Origin: Bacteroides fragilis
GTDB taxonomy: Bacteria; Bacteroidota; Bacteroidia; Bacteroidales; Bacteroidaceae
Length of the DNA stretch: 64,000 nt
Direction: 5' to 3'
Assembly (NCBI RefSeq): GCF_019583405.1
Contig: NZ_SZUU01000007.1
Location: 186,001 to 250,000 of the forward strand
Of this stretch, positions 53,011 through 62,420 are shown piece after piece (position 1 is the first letter of the stretch; each line of letters begins with the position of its first letter). The notes beneath the pieces are model-generated. The model made no database searches. It was not told the origin of the DNA and saw only the letters and a list, made by a program, of their open reading frames with translations. The position numbers and the translations under genes are program-made.

Positions 53011-54924
53011 TTATAAATCAAATGCAAAATATTGTCTTCCATTTTTATAAATAAAGACCTGCTCTTCGCGTCCCTTTGTGCGATTCCTCAACCATAGCAG
53101 AGCATTTTGTGGCACCAGAAAATCAATTTCCCTTTCTGTAGCCACCTTGCTGCCTAACGACTTCCATCCATTTATTCCGTCCTGATAGAATAACTCATAA
53201 TTATCCCCGGGCCAAATGTAATTATCATCGTTACGCGGAGAAAAAACAATTCTTTCGATCAGCGTACTTTCCCCCAAATCATAGGCCAGATAACAAGATG
53301 TATCACGTGCCTGAAAATAAGTCAGTATATTACCATCTGTAACATACTCTAATTTAGCAATCGGTTCTATACTGTTTATCCTCCTCAACCGAACCTTCTC
53401 CTTACATAATGAATCCTTAAACAGTGCCAGTTCCGCCAACTCCATTCTTTTCCCTATCGGAGCAACATAACGAACATATCTATACTTCTTTCTTAGAAGC
53501 GGAGTCAACACACAATAATTAGTGGTAAGCGTATCCTCAAATTGCCATAACAGATCCGCCTGCATAAATGACAAATCATCAGCTGCTTCAAATTTTGCCC
53601 CTATGATAGCTCGATAAGCCCATTCCGCAATCGTCTTTTGCTGAGGCATTTTCCGCTTTAATATAGCTTCCTCCATCAAATCGATATTGGGTTTCAACAA
53701 AACAAACCCACCCCCCGTTTTAGATATAAACGGATATCCTGCCGGATACAGTTTTCCTCCATCTCCCTGATAAAGAGTCTGATAAATCACATCGGGTTCT
53801 ATATCCCGGAAAGTAACCTTACCAGCATTACCAAGTGCCATATCTATAGGAATCCATCCGCCGGGACTAAATATCCCTAAGTAGATATATTGCTCTCCAG
53901 ACATTTGTATCGGTATTGTCGTATCATTACTTCCAAAATATTCAGATGTCACATCTTTCACAAATCTATTTCTAAACACAGGATACAACCGTTTATTGCC
54001 CGAAATCCCGGAGATTTTCTCAGGTTGTACGCCAAAACAATAGCGATACACCTTCCCCTTTTTCCTTCCGTCATGCCGTAAGGTATCACGTGACGCTTCA
54101 AACTCATTAAATCCGAATTGAAGAAAAGTTCCCGTTGTGTCACGCAACATCGTCCAACAATGATAATGTTGATAATCGGGTGAATAAACAAAATAGTCGG
54201 TCGCAACAGGAATTCCACAAGCACGCATAGCATATATTGTCAGGTCGCATGCTTCACGACAATAACCAATCCGGTTATGATAAAGAAAAACAGCATTCAA
54301 GTGAGGTACCCGAAAATCAGTATTGTAGATGTAATACAGCTTTCTCAGTTTCCCGTCAATGATCTTAGAAGCTTCAATAACATCATCCCCCTTATAAAGA
54401 GAATCGAGTAGAGCTCCATAATCTTCATAATACAATTTACGCCAATCCGATAAAGGTTCATCGGCTATTCTGTAAGGTAATATCAGTTCGCAAAAATCAT
54501 CGAACGGCAAATTTCTATTCCAAGGATATTTCCTCCAAACTTCAAAAGCCAGGTCTATATTATCTATCAAATATTCCGCTGTTATCACTTGGGCGTCATA
54601 TATCTTGGAGAGAGAGGCAAAGGAAATTCTGTTCCATTTATTCTTCTCCCTTTTAGATATAGAACGCCCTTCACAAACCCCAACTAATAAATGGTGAATA
54701 GAATCAAGTTCATTTCCTTCATAAGAATACCATCCCGGCATATTACGAATTAAAAAACGAGCTGCCTCCAATTTTTCCGGATCAGTTCTATAATGTTCTA
54801 ATACCTTTTCAAGCTCCACGCGATTATCGCCGGCAAATTCCAAAGCATATTCCAACCGCCTATCTTTCTCCGATTGACAAGCTGCCAAAGTTAAAACTAA
54901 CAGGATAAACAATACATATTTCAT
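53011..54924 (-). CDS. Transglutaminase-like lipoprotein
   Basis: 637 residues. Lipobox LAAC after a short signal. The core (about 205-290) has IGYCREACDLTIYAMRACGIP with the likely nucleophile Cys, and DYQHYHCWTML with the His, as in transglutaminase-like/protease proteins. A C-terminal domain (about 495-637) reads like a discoidin module (YLAYDLGESTLIERIVFSPR). It is the last gene of the NVEALA locus, 108 bases after a propeller lipoprotein gene. Its substrate is unknown; a role on peptides from this locus is only a guess. Confidence 0.75.
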   Translation of the reverse strand: MKYVLFILLVLTLAACQSEKDRRLEYALEFAGDNRVELEKVLEHYRTDPEKLEAARFLIRNMPGWYSYEGNELDSIHHLLVGVCEGRSISKREKNKWNRISFASLSKIYDAQVITAEYLIDNIDLAFEVWRKYPWNRNLPFDDFCELILPYRIADEPLSDWRKLYYEDYGALLDSLYKGDDVIEASKIIDGKLRKLYYIYNTDFRVPHLNAVFLYHNRIGYCREACDLTIYAMRACGIPVATDYFVYSPDYQHYHCWTMLRDTTGTFLQFGFNEFEASRDTLRHDGRKKGKVYRYCFGVQPEKISGISGNKRLYPVFRNRFVKDVTSEYFGSNDTTIPIQMSGEQYIYLGIFSPGGWIPIDMALGNAGKVTFRDIEPDVIYQTLYQGDGGKLYPAGYPFISKTGGGFVLLKPNIDLMEEAILKRKMPQQKTIAEWAYRAIIGAKFEAADDLSFMQADLLWQFEDTLTTNYCVLTPLLRKKYRYVRYVAPIGKRMELAELALFKDSLCKEKVRLRRINSIEPIAKLEYVTDGNILTYFQARDTSCYLAYDLGESTLIERIVFSPRNDDNYIWPGDNYELFYQDGINGWKSLGSKVATEREIDFLVPQNALLWLRNRTKGREEQVFIYKNGRQYFAFDL

Positions 54925-55032
54925 AGTTAAAACAAATGCTTATTTTCTATTCAGACTTATTCTTTCTAAAATATTCATGTTTTAGGATTGAATTTGACAT
55001 CGGAGGCAATCCTATTATTTTAGTTGATGAAT

Positions 55033-56154
55033 TCATAAGCCTGTGTTAGGAACCAAGAAATCATCCAGGTCTAAATAAAGCACGTCATCTATTTGGGGAT
55101 TTGTCACATATAATCTATTTCGGATAGGATCTATCCACATCTGCCCAATGCTATAATCCGTCTCTATTTTTTGTACCAGATTCCCATCCCAATCATATAC
55201 ATGAATGATATTCATGTGTGGAGTCTCAAAACGTTCCCAACGCTCTTTTCCCCAATATACTGCATATATGTAATTGTCATCTGCCTGAACCCTTGTAAAA
55301 TACGACTTTATTTTTTCATCACTTTTAAAAACAGAAAAGTCCGGTTCACCTTCCAAACGATAGCCGCTCACATGACCTGTTTCAAGATCCAGAATATTCA
55401 ATTGCGCAAGATGAACCATAGCTTGCACCACTTTAGTTCCATCCGGTTTAATGGCATCATTCGAGTAGAAAAAAGACTCCGGCAGAATGGAAGCTTCATC
55501 ATTCCTTATCGACTTCTTATAGCTTGAAAAGCTCTTCAGCAACTTATTCGTGTCAAGTGTCCGTTTTTGATAAGCGGGCAAAGTAGCTTCTTTATCATTA
55601 AGCGGGAACGACTGTAACTCTGTAATTAATGTATTTTCATCCTTTAGAAACATCAAATAGTATGGAGCACCTCCATTCTCCTCTCTCCAGGGATAGGAGA
55701 TTTGCTTATCCATAACAGTGGTGTCCCGCTTGATCGACTGAGTTATATTCCAGATAAATAGCTTCTCTTCATTAGGAGCGAACAGTAGAGTTTTCAGATC
55801 CCCTTTTTCTTTAAAGAAATGAAAAATCGGACCCAAAGCGGCAACTTCCCCAGGACCACTTCCTCTATAACAAAAAGTGCCTATTTCTTTTCCGGTGTCT
55901 ATATTAAATATATTATAAAAGCGATCCGGCAATTTAGGATTCATAAAAAACATCAGTGAGTCGTATGTGGATAGCCATCCAAAATTCGCTCCATCCAATG
56001 GAAGTATTTTCAATGTAGCTTTCTTCGTGTCTTTGATACTATCTTCAATCGTTTGAATTTTACCATTGAAGTATGCGGTGTCATCATTTTCATGACAACT
56101 AACGCAAATATTCAATATTAGTGCAAGACTAAATATCACTTTAATGATATGCAT
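55033..56154 (-). CDS. BF3164/TolB-like propeller lipoprotein (copy A)
   Basis: 373 residues with lipobox CVSC (ICVSCHEND). The motif YRGSGPGEVAALGPIF is the hallmark of the BF3164/TolB-like 6-bladed propeller family, and HVYDWDGNLVQKIETD with IWIDPIRNRLYVTN-like repeats close the propeller. It lies downstream of NVEALA peptide 1. These lipoproteins travel with NVEALA genes in Bacteroides; function unknown. Confidence 0.85.
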   Translation of the reverse strand: MHIIKVIFSLALILNICVSCHENDDTAYFNGKIQTIEDSIKDTKKATLKILPLDGANFGWLSTYDSLMFFMNPKLPDRFYNIFNIDTGKEIGTFCYRGSGPGEVAALGPIFHFFKEKGDLKTLLFAPNEEKLFIWNITQSIKRDTTVMDKQISYPWREENGGAPYYLMFLKDENTLITELQSFPLNDKEATLPAYQKRTLDTNKLLKSFSSYKKSIRNDEASILPESFFYSNDAIKPDGTKVVQAMVHLAQLNILDLETGHVSGYRLEGEPDFSVFKSDEKIKSYFTRVQADDNYIYAVYWGKERWERFETPHMNIIHVYDWDGNLVQKIETDYSIGQMWIDPIRNRLYVTNPQIDDVLYLDLDDFLVPNTGL

Positions 56155-56335
56155 ATTTTTAATTTAGTTTATATTGTGATTATTATTTGAAACAAAATAA
56201 ATCAGTAGCTCTTCCAACTGTTTTTTTATCTCAAAAATAGATGTGATTTTCTCGTGCCTCTATTTGAACGAAATTTATAGGGAAGCAAGAAACCAATATC
56301 TACTTTTGAGATAATTATCTAACTAAAGACCAACT

Positions 56336-56644
56336 TTATTTAGTACACCGATCCTGCTTATTATCATCATACCACCCAGACTCCATTGAAGATGGACATG
56401 GATAGATTGTATTTTTATCAGTTTTACTATCGCAAAAATATTTATAACCTCTTTTTGTACTCCAAGTATCTTCCAAATAACAATAGCCGGCATTAGTTCC
56501 TTCGCCATCAGCCAATGCTTCTACATTTGCCATAGCTACATCTGACAACTGGATTGCTTTTTGTGTTTTATACACATTATAACCAGTAAACGACAGAACC
56601 ATCACTGCGACGAACGCAATCGTAATTTTCATTCTTGTTTTCAT
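56336..56644 (-). CDS. NVEALA-family peptide 1
   Basis: 102 residues. A basic N terminus and membrane helix (about 6-21), then the hallmark NVEALA at 40-45 followed by DGEG. The remaining about 52 residues are polar with four Cys (GYC, YFC, YPC, DRC). The family is known only from Bacteroidetes and its role is unknown; the layout is that of an exported, processed peptide with disulfides. Upstream copy shared with peptide 2 by duplication. Confidence 0.9.
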   Translation of the reverse strand: MKTRMKITIAFVAVMVLSFTGYNVYKTQKAIQLSDVAMANVEALADGEGTNAGYCYLEDTWSTKRGYKYFCDSKTDKNTIYPCPSSMESGWYDDNKQDRCTK

Positions 56645-57087
56645 TTTATTTTCTTACTTTAGTTGATTATCTTTTTATTTATTCCGCTTATCATTTCCAC
56701 GGAAAAGCAACCCAATTGCCTTCTAAAGCAAACTTTTTCCATAGGCTAACGTTCTCCATAATTTTTAAGATTAACTATTAGTTTTCTTTATCAACTGCAT
56801 TACCCCGAATCTTCAAACGTATTGGAGAGGTGGAAGTATTACAATATACAGTAATGGTCTTCTCAAAATGTTCGGGATGCTCTGCACGGTAAGTAACCTG
56901 AATATCGGCAGATTTCCCCGAAGACACAGGCTCCTTGCTATAAGCAAGATGTACACCCACACGAAGTATTTATGTCCTCGATAATCAGAAGATGATTGCC
57001 AAGATTCCGCAAACTAAAAGTAGCGGTCTGGGGAGTTTTCCAATCAAAATCGCCCATTTCATCGATAAAAGTCGGATAAAGGAATCA
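56505..57087. repeat. Duplicated segment, decayed copy
   Basis: From the NVEALA 5' coding part through the intergenic gap into the DUF1573 gene, this segment closely matches 59990-60545 plus 60747-60774. Identity is high across the non-coding gap (for example ccttctaaa-caaactttttcc), so the copy is recent. The copy here has a 210-bp deletion relative to the other. Confidence 0.85.
56778..57087 (-). pseudogene. Decayed DUF1573/redoxin gene fragment
   Basis: The last 60 codons are nearly the same as the end of the intact gene at 60256 (AEHPEHFEKTITVYCNT). Upstream, a 2-base loss in the TSVTYSKEP region puts the frame out and gives a stop after TSCL. Further up, 210 bases are missing exactly between two copies of tttcatcga found in the intact gene (60537-60545, 60747-60755). 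Homology stops at ggaatc near 57087, so the N-terminal redoxin half is gone. Confidence 0.85.
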
Positions 57088-57305
57088 GCCCTTCGTCAAT
57101 CAATGTCTATACACATACATCAATACATGAGACTGCACTATCCAGAGGAGAGAATCAAGTTTAGCATTCTATTTAGAAAGCGTTTGAATTCTTCTTCCGG
57201 TATCTCTTTATTGATTTTTAAGTTTAACCTTTTCATTGATTCCCATCTTGGTTCTATTTCGCTAACTTACTAACAGACAATCATACCTTCTCATACCCCT
57301 AATAC

Positions 57306-58406
57306 TCATCTTAATCTCAAAAGACTAAGTATCGCAGTTTGCTCATTTATCTCCTGTTGCTGATAAGCGGACGGAAATGCATCATCCGGAAATTCATCCG
57401 TATAAACTGTGACAAATGTATTAGGGATATTAGATGAAACCGGACGTCCCATTTCCGAATATCCCGGAATATCCATCTTGGTCAAATTTCCTTGCTCTAT
57501 CCGTCCATCCTTCTTAAAATAGACAGACCACATCCCTTTATTGGGTGAATTAAAAGACCAAAGAGAGAAAACAAGATTCTTCCCATCCACCGTGAAAAGA
57601 CTGTATGTACACTCCTCTTTCGTCTCGTACAATTCCCGGTCCGAGCAGTGAAAATCCGCCAACATAGGCAAATTAGACTTCTGCCTCATGGTTCTTATCA
57701 CTGTATCATTCACAGCATCATATTGATAATAGCTTCCATCCACCGGATTATAGATTTTTATGGTTCCATCCTCTTGAGCACACAGTGTATTCCATGCAGA
57801 ATGCACATAAGGAATCCCCTTTTCATATTCCAATAAGTTCTTCACTCTTCTCCCTTTCTGATCCAGAATCCAAAGTCCCTTACAGTTTTCATCTTCAGAA
57901 GGACGATGGCAGAGAAAACGGCCATCCGGCAACTCAACAACATCATTGAAAACAAGAGAATAAGGGAAGCTCAACGAATGAAGAAATTTTCCATCAAAAC
58001 CGTAAGAATAAATAGTCCGTTTACTCATATCACAGACATAAACACAATCCTTTCCCACGAAAAAAGAGTCCATCTCTCTATACTCTCCCGGTCCCTCACC
58101 CCGCTGACCAATCGCATTCAAAAAAGTACCATTCTTGCTAAATCGAAATGCCATTTCTTGCTTTCTATCCGAAATGTAATAACAAGAATCTTTTGAAATT
58201 ACATTATCGACCATACCCCAAAAATAAGGAGAAGGTAATTGCAGCCTGACAGACTCAATGGTGTCCACCAATACAGACATCGGCAGATATGGATTAGAAA
58301 TAGACAGATCAACGGTCATTTCAAATCCCTTATCAACCTGTTTCCGACAAGATGAAACACAATATATAAACAATATTCCCACCACAATTAAACTGAAATT
58401 TTTCAT
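57306..58406 (-). CDS. 6-bladed propeller lipoprotein (copy B)
   Basis: 366 residues from MKNFSLIVVGILFIYCVSSC, lipobox VSSC. GQRGEGPGEYREMDSFFV is the propeller-family hallmark. The longer frame to 58445 would add a stretch MVMAVFTGYNF left over from the sensor/regulator sequence upstream. It follows a decayed segment rather than an intact NVEALA gene. Confidence 0.85.
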   Translation of the reverse strand: MKNFSLIVVGILFIYCVSSCRKQVDKGFEMTVDLSISNPYLPMSVLVDTIESVRLQLPSPYFWGMVDNVISKDSCYYISDRKQEMAFRFSKNGTFLNAIGQRGEGPGEYREMDSFFVGKDCVYVCDMSKRTIYSYGFDGKFLHSLSFPYSLVFNDVVELPDGRFLCHRPSEDENCKGLWILDQKGRRVKNLLEYEKGIPYVHSAWNTLCAQEDGTIKIYNPVDGSYYQYDAVNDTVIRTMRQKSNLPMLADFHCSDRELYETKEECTYSLFTVDGKNLVFSLWSFNSPNKGMWSVYFKKDGRIEQGNLTKMDIPGYSEMGRPVSSNIPNTFVTVYTDEFPDDAFPSAYQQQEINEQTAILSLLRLR

Positions 58407-58419
58407 AATATAAAAATTA

Positions 58420-58597
58420 TAACCAGTAAATACCGCCATAACCAAACAAACAATTCTCTTTTTCCTCCTATTCTTTTTTTAACCGATAGAGATATAACGA
58501 ATCTTTCACCACACATAAAACGACAAAAGAAGTACTTTTTTCACTATCTGTGAAAACAAATGGAAATATATCGGCAGGAAGACTAAATCCATATATG
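58420..58597 (-). pseudogene. Remnant of a sensor-gene 3' end
   Basis: Over about 175 bases it matches 61823-61992, the end of the membrane-sensor gene and the junction to the winged-helix gene. It shares ccgata-agatataacgaatc and tttcaccacacat. Frame signals are partly kept, but no start exists. It is a trace of another duplication. Confidence 0.75.
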
Positions 58598-58607
58598 GTG
58601 TGAATCA

Positions 58608-59684
58608 TTAATCTAGCGCATAACATATTATTTTCCATCCACTTGAACTATTTTTCACAGCAGCAAACAAACTCTGTTGGGTACTATCCACTGCAATATA
58701 ATAAGCATCAGTATCTAACGAATATTTCTTAATCGGATTACCATCCCAGTCAAAAACCAATACGGTATCTGATTTTCGGTTGTTTTCGTACATTTTTTTA
58801 TCAGAGTACAAAGCATAAACATACTTAGAGGTAGCGCTAAGATCTATATAACCCGTCTGAGTATTTTCTGTTAGATCGACATAATAAATTCCTTCTTCAT
58901 TAACGGGTTTGTTGATTGGATCTCCCAACCTCAACGATTTTATCAACTCAATTTTATTGTTTACTATTTCAAAAAAGTCTATGTTGGACGAGAAGTTAAT
59001 TGAACCGGCAAATGTATGTTTCTCAGGGTTCATAACTAAATTTCCTTGATTAGAAAGATATCTGGTGTATGTTTGAAAAGCGCTATCCGCAGCATTATAC
59101 ACATCCACACCGTAATCCAGCACACTGTCATTTTTGTTGAATAACAGATATTGGTAACGGGATTTATATGTCCCGGCACACAAAAAAGTCGTATCGTCTA
59201 TCGCTATGAGCCTTGAAATCTGTGCCTCCGGAATTTTATATTGCGCCAGACGTACCGGTGAACCATCCTTCTTGCGACTGTTGCGTAAAGAGTCAAGACT
59301 GTATTTCATCACAATGCGTACTTGGTCATCAAAAACAGTGAAACCGCTTTCCGTTAAGTAGCCATAACAGGGTGAAGGCAACTCAGCCGGCCCCTGTCCG
59401 ATAGTCCCAAAACGAGCGATATATTCACCTGATTTTTTGTCAAACAGCGTATAGCAACATCCCGAGTGATAGTCATTAGCTATGAGATTCTTTCCATCAC
59501 AACTTAATCCCTCTATTATTGCTATAGAATCTTCATTAACATAAAAGTCCTTCTTTTGAGACAGAGATTGGGATTCAGAAAACAATTCCAGAACTGTATG
59601 GGATTTCTCTTTTTTGCATCCCCCCAAGATACACATAGATGATAATAGAAGTAGAGTGACGCATAAATACGGTCGTTTGATCAT
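58608..59684 (-). CDS. BF3164/TolB-like propeller lipoprotein (copy C)
   Basis: 358 residues, lipobox LGGC (ILGGCKKEK). GTIGQGPAELPSPCYGYL is the family hallmark, and LVFDWDGNPIKKYSLD closes it. It lies 170 bases after NVEALA peptide 2, the same order as copy A after peptide 1. Confidence 0.85.
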   Translation of the reverse strand: MIKRPYLCVTLLLLSSMCILGGCKKEKSHTVLELFSESQSLSQKKDFYVNEDSIAIIEGLSCDGKNLIANDYHSGCCYTLFDKKSGEYIARFGTIGQGPAELPSPCYGYLTESGFTVFDDQVRIVMKYSLDSLRNSRKKDGSPVRLAQYKIPEAQISRLIAIDDTTFLCAGTYKSRYQYLLFNKNDSVLDYGVDVYNAADSAFQTYTRYLSNQGNLVMNPEKHTFAGSINFSSNIDFFEIVNNKIELIKSLRLGDPINKPVNEEGIYYVDLTENTQTGYIDLSATSKYVYALYSDKKMYENNRKSDTVLVFDWDGNPIKKYSLDTDAYYIAVDSTQQSLFAAVKNSSSGWKIICYALD

Positions 59685-59854
59685 GGTTCAATATTATTAA
59701 ATGTTTTTTATAATGGAATATATCAATTCGATATATCCCATTACGATATGAAGCTTTTCTCTTTCTAAACTATTGCTTACATCTATTCTTTAATTTTATA
59801 GTTAGTATTTTGTGGATACAAACTAAAGACAGATATATTGTGCAACCATTTGTT

Positions 59855-60121
59855 CTAATTAATACATGGAGAATTTAATCTAATTCCCTTGATGACAGTC
59901 GTGGTACCATTAGGTAATATAACCTTCATACAATCACCGTAATTACCACAACAATATGTTGTTGAACTACCGCCTTCGCCGGTGTTAGCTAATGCTTCTA
60001 CATTGGCCATTGCTATATCGGATAATAATTTTGTATTCTGTGCTTTATACACATTATATCCAATAAAAGATACTGCTATCACTGCGATGAACGCAATCAT
60101 TACTTTAACTTTCGTCTTCAT
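59855..60121 (-). CDS. NVEALA-family peptide 2
   Basis: 88 residues. A membrane helix (about 7-21), then NVEALA at 40-45 followed by NTGEGG. The tail has four Cys in TYCCGNYGDC and SPC. The first 26 residues are close to peptide 1 (MKT...IAFxAVxxxSFxGYNVYK), but the tails are unrelated, as if the leader is kept and the product changes. Confidence 0.9.
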   Translation of the reverse strand: MKTKVKVMIAFIAVIAVSFIGYNVYKAQNTKLLSDIAMANVEALANTGEGGSSTTYCCGNYGDCMKVILPNGTTTVIKGIRLNSPCIN

Positions 60122-60255
60122 TTTATTTTCTTACTTTAGTTTATTATCATTTTATTTATTCCGCTTATCATTTCCACGGAAAAGCAATCCAATTGCCTTC
60201 TAAATCAAACTTTTTCCATAGGCTAACATTCTCCATATTTTTTTAAGGTTAACTA

Positions 60256-61101
60256 TTAGTTTTCTTTATCAATCGCATTACCCCGAATCTTCAAACGTAT
60301 TGGAGAGGTGGGAGTATTACAATATACAGTAATGGTCTTCTCAAAATGTTCGGGATGTTCTGCACGGTAAGTAACCTGAATATCGGCAGACTTCCCCGAA
60401 GGCACAGGCTCCTTGCTGTAAGTGACGGATGTACAGCCACACGAAGCATTTACGTCCTCGATAATCAGAAGATGATCGCCAAGATTCCGCAAACTAAAAG
60501 TAGCGATCTGAGGAATTTTCCAATCAAAATCGCCCATTTCATCGAGGTTTTTATCCAAAACCACTTTTGTTTGGGAGGAGGTAGCGACTCCGGTTTGCTG
60601 TCCGGTAATAATTTGCAAATAAAGGTCACGCACCTTTTTATTATGGACAGGATTACCAATCGCAAGCACCTTGTTCTGACTGTTCAAAAGGAAAGTTTGA
60701 AAGTTCACATCCGAGGGGAAATGATTCAAAGCATCAAAACCTCCCTTTTCATCGATAAAAACCGGATAAAGGAATCGATCTCTCTTCAATAGAAAAGAGA
60801 TTTCTTTTTTGTTTTTCGGATGGAAAGCAAAGAGAAAAGATACCTTTCCATTGGCCATTGTGTCGACCATAGAAATGAAATATTTCCATGTAGGAAGTTG
60901 CAATTTGCAACTGGTGCAGCCCACCGAATCCACGTAAGTCATTATGGTATATTCATTTTGGGGAAACGAATAACCGGCACTGTCCTTTCCCAAAACACTG
61001 AATGTCATATCAGCGGGATAGACAATCGTTCTACCCTCCCATTCATGGATCAAACGGGATATTTGCTGCTCTTTGGTCTCTTTACATGAGCAAAGTGCCA
61101 T
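60256..61101 (-). CDS. Redoxin-DUF1573 fusion lipoprotein, unclear start
   Basis: 281 residues from the ATG at 61101 (MALCSCKETKEQQ). The N-terminal half is thioredoxin-like with DSVGCTSCKLQLPTWKYF; the C-terminal half is DUF1573-like with ASCGCTSVTYSKEP and IQVTYRAEHPEHFEKTI. ALCSC is a lipobox, but only three residues precede it. In frame upstream the bases read LLNLIGYLCFLM, a good signal core, yet without a start codon. An ATG overlapping the peptide 3 stop (TAATG at 61144) lies out of frame by one. So a frameshift near 61130, or a non-standard start, is likely. Confidence 0.75.
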   Translation of the reverse strand: MALCSCKETKEQQISRLIHEWEGRTIVYPADMTFSVLGKDSAGYSFPQNEYTIMTYVDSVGCTSCKLQLPTWKYFISMVDTMANGKVSFLFAFHPKNKKEISFLLKRDRFLYPVFIDEKGGFDALNHFPSDVNFQTFLLNSQNKVLAIGNPVHNKKVRDLYLQIITGQQTGVATSSQTKVVLDKNLDEMGDFDWKIPQIATFSLRNLGDHLLIIEDVNASCGCTSVTYSKEPVPSGKSADIQVTYRAEHPEHFEKTITVYCNTPTSPIRLKIRGNAIDKEN

Positions 61102-61143
61102 CAGAAAGCATAAATAGCCGATTAAGTTTAATAGGCCGTCCCA

Positions 61144-61371
61144 TTATTCTTCACGGTATACTACCTCAACTTTCAGATATGTGAACGGACAGTCCACAGA
61201 TCCGTCACCGATACAGGCTATATCTCCATCGGGGAACGACTCTCCTGTAGCCAAAGCCTCCACATTTTGCAATAGCACACCGGCTTCTTGTACCTTTCCT
61301 TCTTTTCTCACAGAAACAAGACCTATTAGCAATAGCCCGATAAGTCCAATAGTAATTTTTGCGTTTTTCAT
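61144..61371 (-). CDS. NVEALA-family peptide 3
   Basis: 75 residues. A membrane helix (about 6-20), then NVEALA at 36-41 followed by TGESF. Two Cys in the tail (IAC, VDC). Different N terminus from peptides 1 and 2, so it is an older paralogue. Its stop TAA overlaps an ATG (TAATG) that probably once started the redoxin gene. Confidence 0.9.
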   Translation of the reverse strand: MKNAKITIGLIGLLLIGLVSVRKEGKVQEAGVLLQNVEALATGESFPDGDIACIGDGSVDCPFTYLKVEVVYREE

Positions 61372-61436
61372 ACTCTATGTTTTTATTGCAAAGGTATGGC
61401 TTATCTCGGCCACCGCCAGTGAGAAAGACTGATTTC

Positions 61437-61841
61437 TCACTGATTTTTCACTGATTTCTTACTATTTTCTGAACGAAAGTGGAGTTGATAGCCTCCATTT
61501 ACCAAAGTAACACCAAGATTAGCCCCTATTTTCCTTAAATCAGTACGTAAATCAGTAATCAGTCGGTTCCTGCGTTCCATACAAGAATCTACATCCTCTA
61601 ATTCTTTCCAGAATAGTTTTTTCAAATCTTCATTCAACAGCAAATGATCGGGTTTAAGAAATGCCAGCAATACCTCAGCAACTCGTTTTCGGAGTATACA
61701 AGTCTGTTTACGATAAGTGATACTCCTCTCCAGATAATCAAATGTAAGTCCATTGACTTCCCAAACAAATTCACCTTTTTGTTGAGCTGGCAGTTGTGAT
61801 GATTCAATAAATTCAAAACAACCAGTAAATGCCATCACCAC
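61437..61841 (-). CDS. Winged-helix DNA-binding protein, possibly a broken gene's 3' half
   Basis: 134 residues from GTG at 61841, or 132 from ATG at 61835. The domain (about 30-125) includes RKQTCILRKRVAEVLLAFLKPD and RRNRLITDLRTDLRKIGANLGV, an OmpR-type winged helix. The N terminus FTGCFEF looks like a worn membrane segment. The preceding 160-codon sensor ORF ends 26 bases upstream in another frame, so the two may have been one sensor-regulator gene. Likely regulator of the NVEALA genes. Confidence 0.65.
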   Translation of the reverse strand: MVMAFTGCFEFIESSQLPAQQKGEFVWEVNGLTFDYLERSITYRKQTCILRKRVAEVLLAFLKPDHLLLNEDLKKLFWKELEDVDSCMERRNRLITDLRTDLRKIGANLGVTLVNGGYQLHFRSENSKKSVKNQ

Positions 61842-61866
61842 ACAACAGTCAGCTCTTTCCTTCCTT

Positions 61867-62349
61867 CTATTCTCTTTTCAACCGATAACGATATAACGAA
61901 TCTTTCACCACACATGACACAACAAAAGAGGCATCCTCTTCACTATCTATGAGAATAAATGGAAATGCATCGGCAGAAAGACTAACCAAATGTTCACAAT
62001 CAGGTAATTTATATCTGTCATCAACTATAACCAGTACCGAGTCTGAGCCTTCAACAAGGTTACTTGATAATTCCACATCATCAAGCTTCTTCACAAACCG
62101 AAAGTATTTATACCCCTCATGCTTTCTATATACCGAATCAATTTTAGCCGATCGAAAATAAATTTCTTTAGAAGCAGCAAGACTTTTACTCACCACTTCC
62201 GTCATTAACACCCGAACTGCATCTGAATAAAAAAACAGATAACAAACGACTATCGCGACAGCAGACAAAGAAAAAACATGACAAATATTTCTAGTCACAA
62301 TTATTGTTTTTAAGATATTTAGAAGCCGTTTTGAATTATAAAAGATCAA
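61867..62349 (-). CDS. Membrane-anchored sensor-like protein
   Basis: 160 residues at most; the frame opens with TTG at 62349, and a GTG at 62298 is another choice. There is no ATG before codon about 50. A membrane helix (SLSAVAIVVCYLFFY), then a soluble part with YRYRLKRE at the end. A paralogous 3' end sits at 58420-58597. Absence of a good start suggests decay. Probably the N-terminal half of the regulator at 61437. Confidence 0.5.
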   Translation of the reverse strand: MIFYNSKRLLNILKTIIVTRNICHVFSLSAVAIVVCYLFFYSDAVRVLMTEVVSKSLAASKEIYFRSAKIDSVYRKHEGYKYFRFVKKLDDVELSSNLVEGSDSVLVIVDDRYKLPDCEHLVSLSADAFPFILIDSEEDASFVVSCVVKDSLYRYRLKRE

Positions 62350-62420
62350 TATAATATATTATCTATCAGCAGGTTAATTAAATATCATTTCTTAACTTTA
62401 TGGCTACCAAAACATAAGTT

